From an uncultured Neomegalonema sp. (GTDB lineage: Bacteria > Pseudomonadota > Alphaproteobacteria > Rhodobacterales > Rhodobacteraceae): a stretch of DNA of 54,449 nucleotides. A program made the translations under genes and the position numbers. The notes beneath the pieces were generated by a model that saw nothing but the letters and a program-made list of their open reading frames with translations, searched no databases and had not been told where the DNA came from. Position 1 is the stretch's first letter. Every line of letters begins with the position of its first letter. This document shows, piece by piece, positions 51,863 to 54,449 of this stretch. The stretch is taken from assembly GCA_937958625.1 (NCBI GenBank), contig CALGNO010000183.1, forward strand, positions 1-54,449. Reading direction: 5' to 3'.

Positions 51863-53650
51863 TTACACCATCACCGCACCACCGGCCTCGATGGCCTGAC
51901 CAATCTGGCCGGGGTCGAGGGACGCCGCGAGCAGCATCTCGTTATGGGCCTTGCCCGACGGGATCATCGGGAAGCAGTTTTCGTGCTTCTCGACCAGGCA
52001 ATCGAAGATCACGGGCCCGTCATAGGCGATCATCTCGGCAATCGCCTCGTCCAGATCACCGGGATTGTCGCACTGAATACCGTGGCCGCCAAACGCCTCG
52101 GCCAGCTTCACAAAGTCCGGCAGAGCCTCGGAGTAGCTGGACGAATACCGCTCGCCATGCAGCAATTCCTGCCACTGGCGCACCATGCCGAGGCGCTCGT
52201 TGTTCAGGATGAAAATCTTGATCGGCAGGCGATATTGAACCGCCGTCGCAATCTCCTGCATATTCATCATAAACGATGCCTCGCCGGAGACATCGACGAC
52301 CAGCGATTTCGGATGCGCCATCTGCACCCCGACCGCCGCGGGCAGGCCATAGCCCATTGTGCCGAGGCCGCCGGAGGTCATCCAGCGATTGGGTGCCTCG
52401 AACGGGATATACTGCGCCGCCCACATCTGGTGCTGTCCGACCTCGGTGGTGACGTAGTAATCGCCATGGGCAACCATCGCCGCCGCCAGACGCTGAGTCG
52501 CATATTGCGGCTTGATGACCGTGTCGGAGTTCTCGTAGCTGAAGCAATCGACGGCCCGCCACGTCTGGATGGTCTTCCACCACTCGGCCAGCCCGGCCTT
52601 GTCCGACTGCGCCCCGCCCGAGCGGAAAATGCGCAGCATATCCTCCAGAACATGACCGACATCGCCGACGATCGGCACATCGACCTTGACGTTCTTGTTG
52701 ATCGAGCTGGGGTCGATGTCGATGTGGATTTTCTTCGAGTCCGGCGAAAACGCATCCAGCCGCCCGGTGATCCGGTCATCGAACCGCGCGCCGATACAGA
52801 TCATCAGATCGCAGCCATGCATCGCCAGATTGGCCTCGTAAGAGCCATGCATCCCCAACATCCCGAGCCATGCTTCACCCGACGCGGGATAAGACCCAAG
52901 GCCCATCAGGGTCGAGGTGATCGGAAAGCCCGTCGCCGCCACCAACTCGCGCAGCAGTTGCGACGCCTGCGGACCCGAGTTGATGACCCCGCCACCGGTG
53001 TAAAAGATCGGGCGCTTGGCTTGCTGGATCAGCGCAACCGCTTCCTGAATCGCCGTCGGGTCGCCCTTGACCTTGGGTTCATAGGTTTTCGGCTTCGCAT
53101 TGCGTGGCGAGACATAGGTGCCGTCGGCGAACTGAACATCCTTCGGAATATCGACGAGGACAGGACCGGGGCGGCCATTGGTGGCGACATAGAACGCCTC
53201 GTGGATCGTCTTGGCCAGCTTGTCCGTGTCCTTCACCAGCCAATTATGCTTGGTGCAAGGGCGGGTGATACCAACCGTATCGGCCTCCTGAAACGCATCG
53301 CCGCCAATCATGAAGGTCGGAACCTGCCCGGTCAAAACAACCATCGGGATCGAATCCATCAGCGCGTCCTGCATTCCCGTGACCGCATTGGTCGCGCCGG
53401 GGCCGGAGGTCACCAGAACAACACCCGGCTTGCCGGTCGAGCGGGCATAGCCCTCGGCGGCATGGGTCGCGCCCTGCTCGTGGCGGACGAGGACATGGCG
53501 AATCTTGTTCTGCTTGAACATCTCGTCATAGATCGGCAGGACAGCACCGCCGGGATAACCGAACACTGTATCGACGCCCTGATCAATCAGCGCCTTGATG
53601 ACCATTTCCGCCCCGGTCATCGTTCCGTTCATCGCATCCGCCATAACCAT
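51863..53650 (-). CDS. ilvB: Acetolactate synthase large (catalytic) subunit
   Basis: The 595-residue enzyme uses thiamine diphosphate, FAD and magnesium to make acetolactate, or acetohydroxybutyrate, for valine, leucine and isoleucine. It shows GYPGGAVLPIYDEM, the catalytic Glu in VRHEQGATHAAEGYARSTGKPGV, the FAD region (GLGSYPASGEAWLGMLGMHG) and the thiamine motif VDVSGEASFMMNMQEIATAVQYRLPIKIFILNN. The start at 53650 (MVMADAMNGTM) follows AAGGA; the next Met two codons on is also possible. It is preceded by a leader peptide and terminator. Confidence 0.96.
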   Translation of the reverse strand: MVMADAMNGTMTGAEMVIKALIDQGVDTVFGYPGGAVLPIYDEMFKQNKIRHVLVRHEQGATHAAEGYARSTGKPGVVLVTSGPGATNAVTGMQDALMDSIPMVVLTGQVPTFMIGGDAFQEADTVGITRPCTKHNWLVKDTDKLAKTIHEAFYVATNGRPGPVLVDIPKDVQFADGTYVSPRNAKPKTYEPKVKGDPTAIQEAVALIQQAKRPIFYTGGGVINSGPQASQLLRELVAATGFPITSTLMGLGSYPASGEAWLGMLGMHGSYEANLAMHGCDLMICIGARFDDRITGRLDAFSPDSKKIHIDIDPSSINKNVKVDVPIVGDVGHVLEDMLRIFRSGGAQSDKAGLAEWWKTIQTWRAVDCFSYENSDTVIKPQYATQRLAAAMVAHGDYYVTTEVGQHQMWAAQYIPFEAPNRWMTSGGLGTMGYGLPAAVGVQMAHPKSLVVDVSGEASFMMNMQEIATAVQYRLPIKIFILNNERLGMVRQWQELLHGERYSSSYSEALPDFVKLAEAFGGHGIQCDNPGDLDEAIAEMIAYDGPVIFDCLVEKHENCFPMIPSGKAHNEMLLAASLDPGQIGQAIEAGGAVMV

Positions 53651-53682
53651 CGTCCTTCGTTCGAGTTTTCGTCCGCAAGCAT

Positions 53683-53706
53683 AAAAAAAGGCCCCGGTGG
53701 GGGCCT
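53683..53706 (-). terminator. Attenuator terminator of the ilvB leader
   Basis: On the minus strand AGGCCCC, a short loop and GGGGCCT form a strong hairpin followed by a run of seven T. It lies between the leader peptide and ilvB. Upstream, GCGCATCG and CGATGCGC arms (53712-53719 and 53750-53758) flank the end of the leader peptide and can form the competing pause structure. Confidence 0.88.
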
Positions 53707-53732
53707 GCACAGCGCATCGTACCCGAGGAGGC

Positions 53733-53783
53733 TTAAACCCCTCGCGCCCCGATGCGCCGCCGTACTACAAGAATTGCGTTCAT
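53733..53783 (-). CDS. ilvB leader peptide (attenuation)
   Basis: The frame ATG at 53783 to TAA at 53733 encodes 16 residues, MNAILVVRRRIGARGV, preceded by AGAGGAAA. Ile, Leu and two Val codons sit together near the start. Lack of charged branched-chain tRNAs would stall the ribosome there and let the message fold into an antiterminator. The leader is followed by the pause-stem arms and the terminator, the complete set for ribosome-mediated attenuation. It is too short for normal gene calling. Confidence 0.88.
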   Translation of the reverse strand: MNAILVVRRRIGARGV

Positions 53784-53810
53784 CACGCGGTTTCCTCTCG
53801 CCAGTGCCTT

Positions 53811-53839
53811 TTGGTAGCCAGCCCTGCCCCGGGGGTCAA
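53811..53839 (-). promoter_or_regulatory. Promoter of the ilv leader and operon
   Basis: On the minus strand TTGACC (53839-53834) and TACCAA (53816-53811) are separated by 17 bases. Transcription would start near 53804, about 20 bases before the leader peptide ATG. Confidence 0.6.
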
Positions 53840-53957
53840 GCGCCATTGGAGAAAAAACTGCCACAAGGGGCAAAAACGAAATATTATTGCGCGGAATCCG
53901 GTCGGGTCCGGGGACCAACCCGCCTATTCTGACCGCCAAAACCTCCCGCAAGGCCCC

Positions 53958-54449
53958 ATGCTTCAAATCTTCAACATCGTTGCGCCGGTCTTCCTGCTGG
54001 TCGGGTTCGGATATGCGGCCTCGGCCAGCAAGCTGTTTTCCGATGCGGCGGTGGATGCGCTGATGCGGTTCGTGACCCTCTTCGCGGTGACGTGCCTGCT
54101 GTTCAGGGCCACCGCTACCATCGACATCGCGGCGTCGATGCAGGCGGACGTGCTCGCATCCTATTACCTGCCTGCCTTCATCTGTTTTTTCATCGGCATC
54201 ATCATCGCCCGCAAGATCTTCGGCAATCGTCCCGGCGAGTCGGTGGCGGCTGGCTTCACGACCCTCTTCGCGAACTCGCTGTTCATCGGTATTCCCGTCG
54301 CCCAGCGCGCCTATGGCGAGGCGGCGATGCCGACGGTTTTTGCGATCATCTCGATCCACGCCGCGACCATGTACGCCCTCGGCGTGGTGAGCATGGAGGT
54401 CAGCGCGAGAGACGGCGCGGGAGCTGTGGCGGCGATGCGTAAGGTGATC
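53958..54449 (+). CDS. AEC family transporter, 3' end cut by window edge
   Basis: The frame opens at the ATG at 53958 and runs off the end of the window after 164 codons, about half of a normal AEC protein (around 310 residues). The start MLQIFNIVAPVFLLVGFGY and the segments SKLFSDAAVDALMRFVTLFAVTCLLF and ESVAAGFTTLFANSLFIGIPVAQRAYGEAAM are typical of the auxin efflux carrier family, which in bacteria exports organic acids. It is divergent from the ilv leader. Confidence 0.88.
   Translation, partial: MLQIFNIVAPVFLLVGFGYAASASKLFSDAAVDALMRFVTLFAVTCLLFRATATIDIAASMQADVLASYYLPAFICFFIGIIIARKIFGNRPGESVAAGFTTLFANSLFIGIPVAQRAYGEAAMPTVFAIISIHAATMYALGVVSMEVSARDGAGAVAAMRKVI

Noticed and set aside
51695-53932. 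Plus-strand open frame of 745 codons opposite ilvB
   Set aside because: It lies antisense to ilvB and its attenuator, and its product has no recognisable family.
53733-54359. Minus-strand open frame of 208 codons ending in MNAILVVRRRIGARGV
   Set aside because: Only the last 16 codons are real (ilv leader peptide). The rest is antisense to the AEC transporter gene and upstream of the promoter.
1-54449. tRNA, rRNA, CRISPR arrays and insertion sequences
   Set aside because: I looked through the intergenic regions and saw no cloverleaf with a CCA-proximal stem, no regularly spaced repeats and no transposase. Subtle cases would need a covariance or profile search.

Overview
This is a chromosomal stretch of an alphaproteobacterium, most likely Rhodobacteraceae (roseobacter group). 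The evidence is the high GC content, dense short operons with ATGA stop/start overlaps, a class II DAHP synthase, a betI-betA pair with its operator, DUF1194, DUF2244 and COG3146-type genes, a VPLPA-like exosortase signal, and 6S RNA directly upstream of the 5-formyl-THF cyclo-ligase gene. Species cannot be named from sequence alone. Both window edges cut genes (a YqeY-family gene on the left, an AEC transporter on the right).

Layout. 1-8.8 kb is mostly housekeeping: yqeY-like, carA, a membrane glycosyltransferase, rimO, DAHP synthase, a DUF937/EF-hand protein and trkH. 8.8-11.5 kb holds a compact minus-strand exosortase operon: a 55-residue microprotein consisting of a signal peptide and a sorting tail, a divergent exosortase, a one-TM protein of unknown function and a fatty acid hydroxylase. 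It is divergent from 6S RNA and fthC. 12-19.6 kb holds a DUF985 cupin, a TlpA-like thioredoxin, a DUF1194 vWA protein, amtB, an SLC13/DMT/methyltransferase operon and a YmdB-type phosphodiesterase. 19.7-21.5 kb is a scar: a GC-rich membrane domain runs into an AT-rich pentapeptide domain, whose last codons read into a truncated second copy of the DUF985 locus with a nonsense codon.

21.7-27.6 kb holds an enolase-superfamily enzyme, a 3-oxoacid CoA-transferase whose subunit genes are separated by a small extra gene, sbtA-sbtB (bicarbonate uptake with its PII-like partner) and a RecD-like helicase. 27.7-29.6 kb is an AT-richer accessory cassette of DUF4123 chaperone, candidate toxin and candidate immunity protein (type VI secretion cargo without VgrG or PAAR). 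A radical SAM enzyme and an isolated GspL/GspM/GspC-like operon follow. 33-40.6 kb holds mgtE, a DUF2244 gene, ctaD, a COG3146 acyltransferase-like gene, a MATE pump, a glycerophosphodiesterase and a RidA protein. 40.7-43 kb is betI-betA, controlled through a 26-bp palindrome.

43.2-49.1 kb is a tight six-gene run: SulP transporter, ZnuC-like ATPase, histidine kinase, response regulator and two small exported proteins of unknown function. It ends in a structured intergenic region with palindromic repeats. A flavin monooxygenase follows, then the branched-chain amino acid genes ilvB-ilvN, read leftward behind a full attenuator (promoter, 16-residue leader peptide rich in Ile/Leu/Val codons, terminator hairpin).

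The parts most worth a second look are the exosortase microprotein operon, the DUF4123 toxin cassette, the chimeric pentapeptide gene with the DUF985 duplication, the orphan GspLMC-like operon, and the SulP/ZnuC/two-component operon. No tRNA, rRNA, CRISPR array, integrase or intact insertion sequence was recognised.
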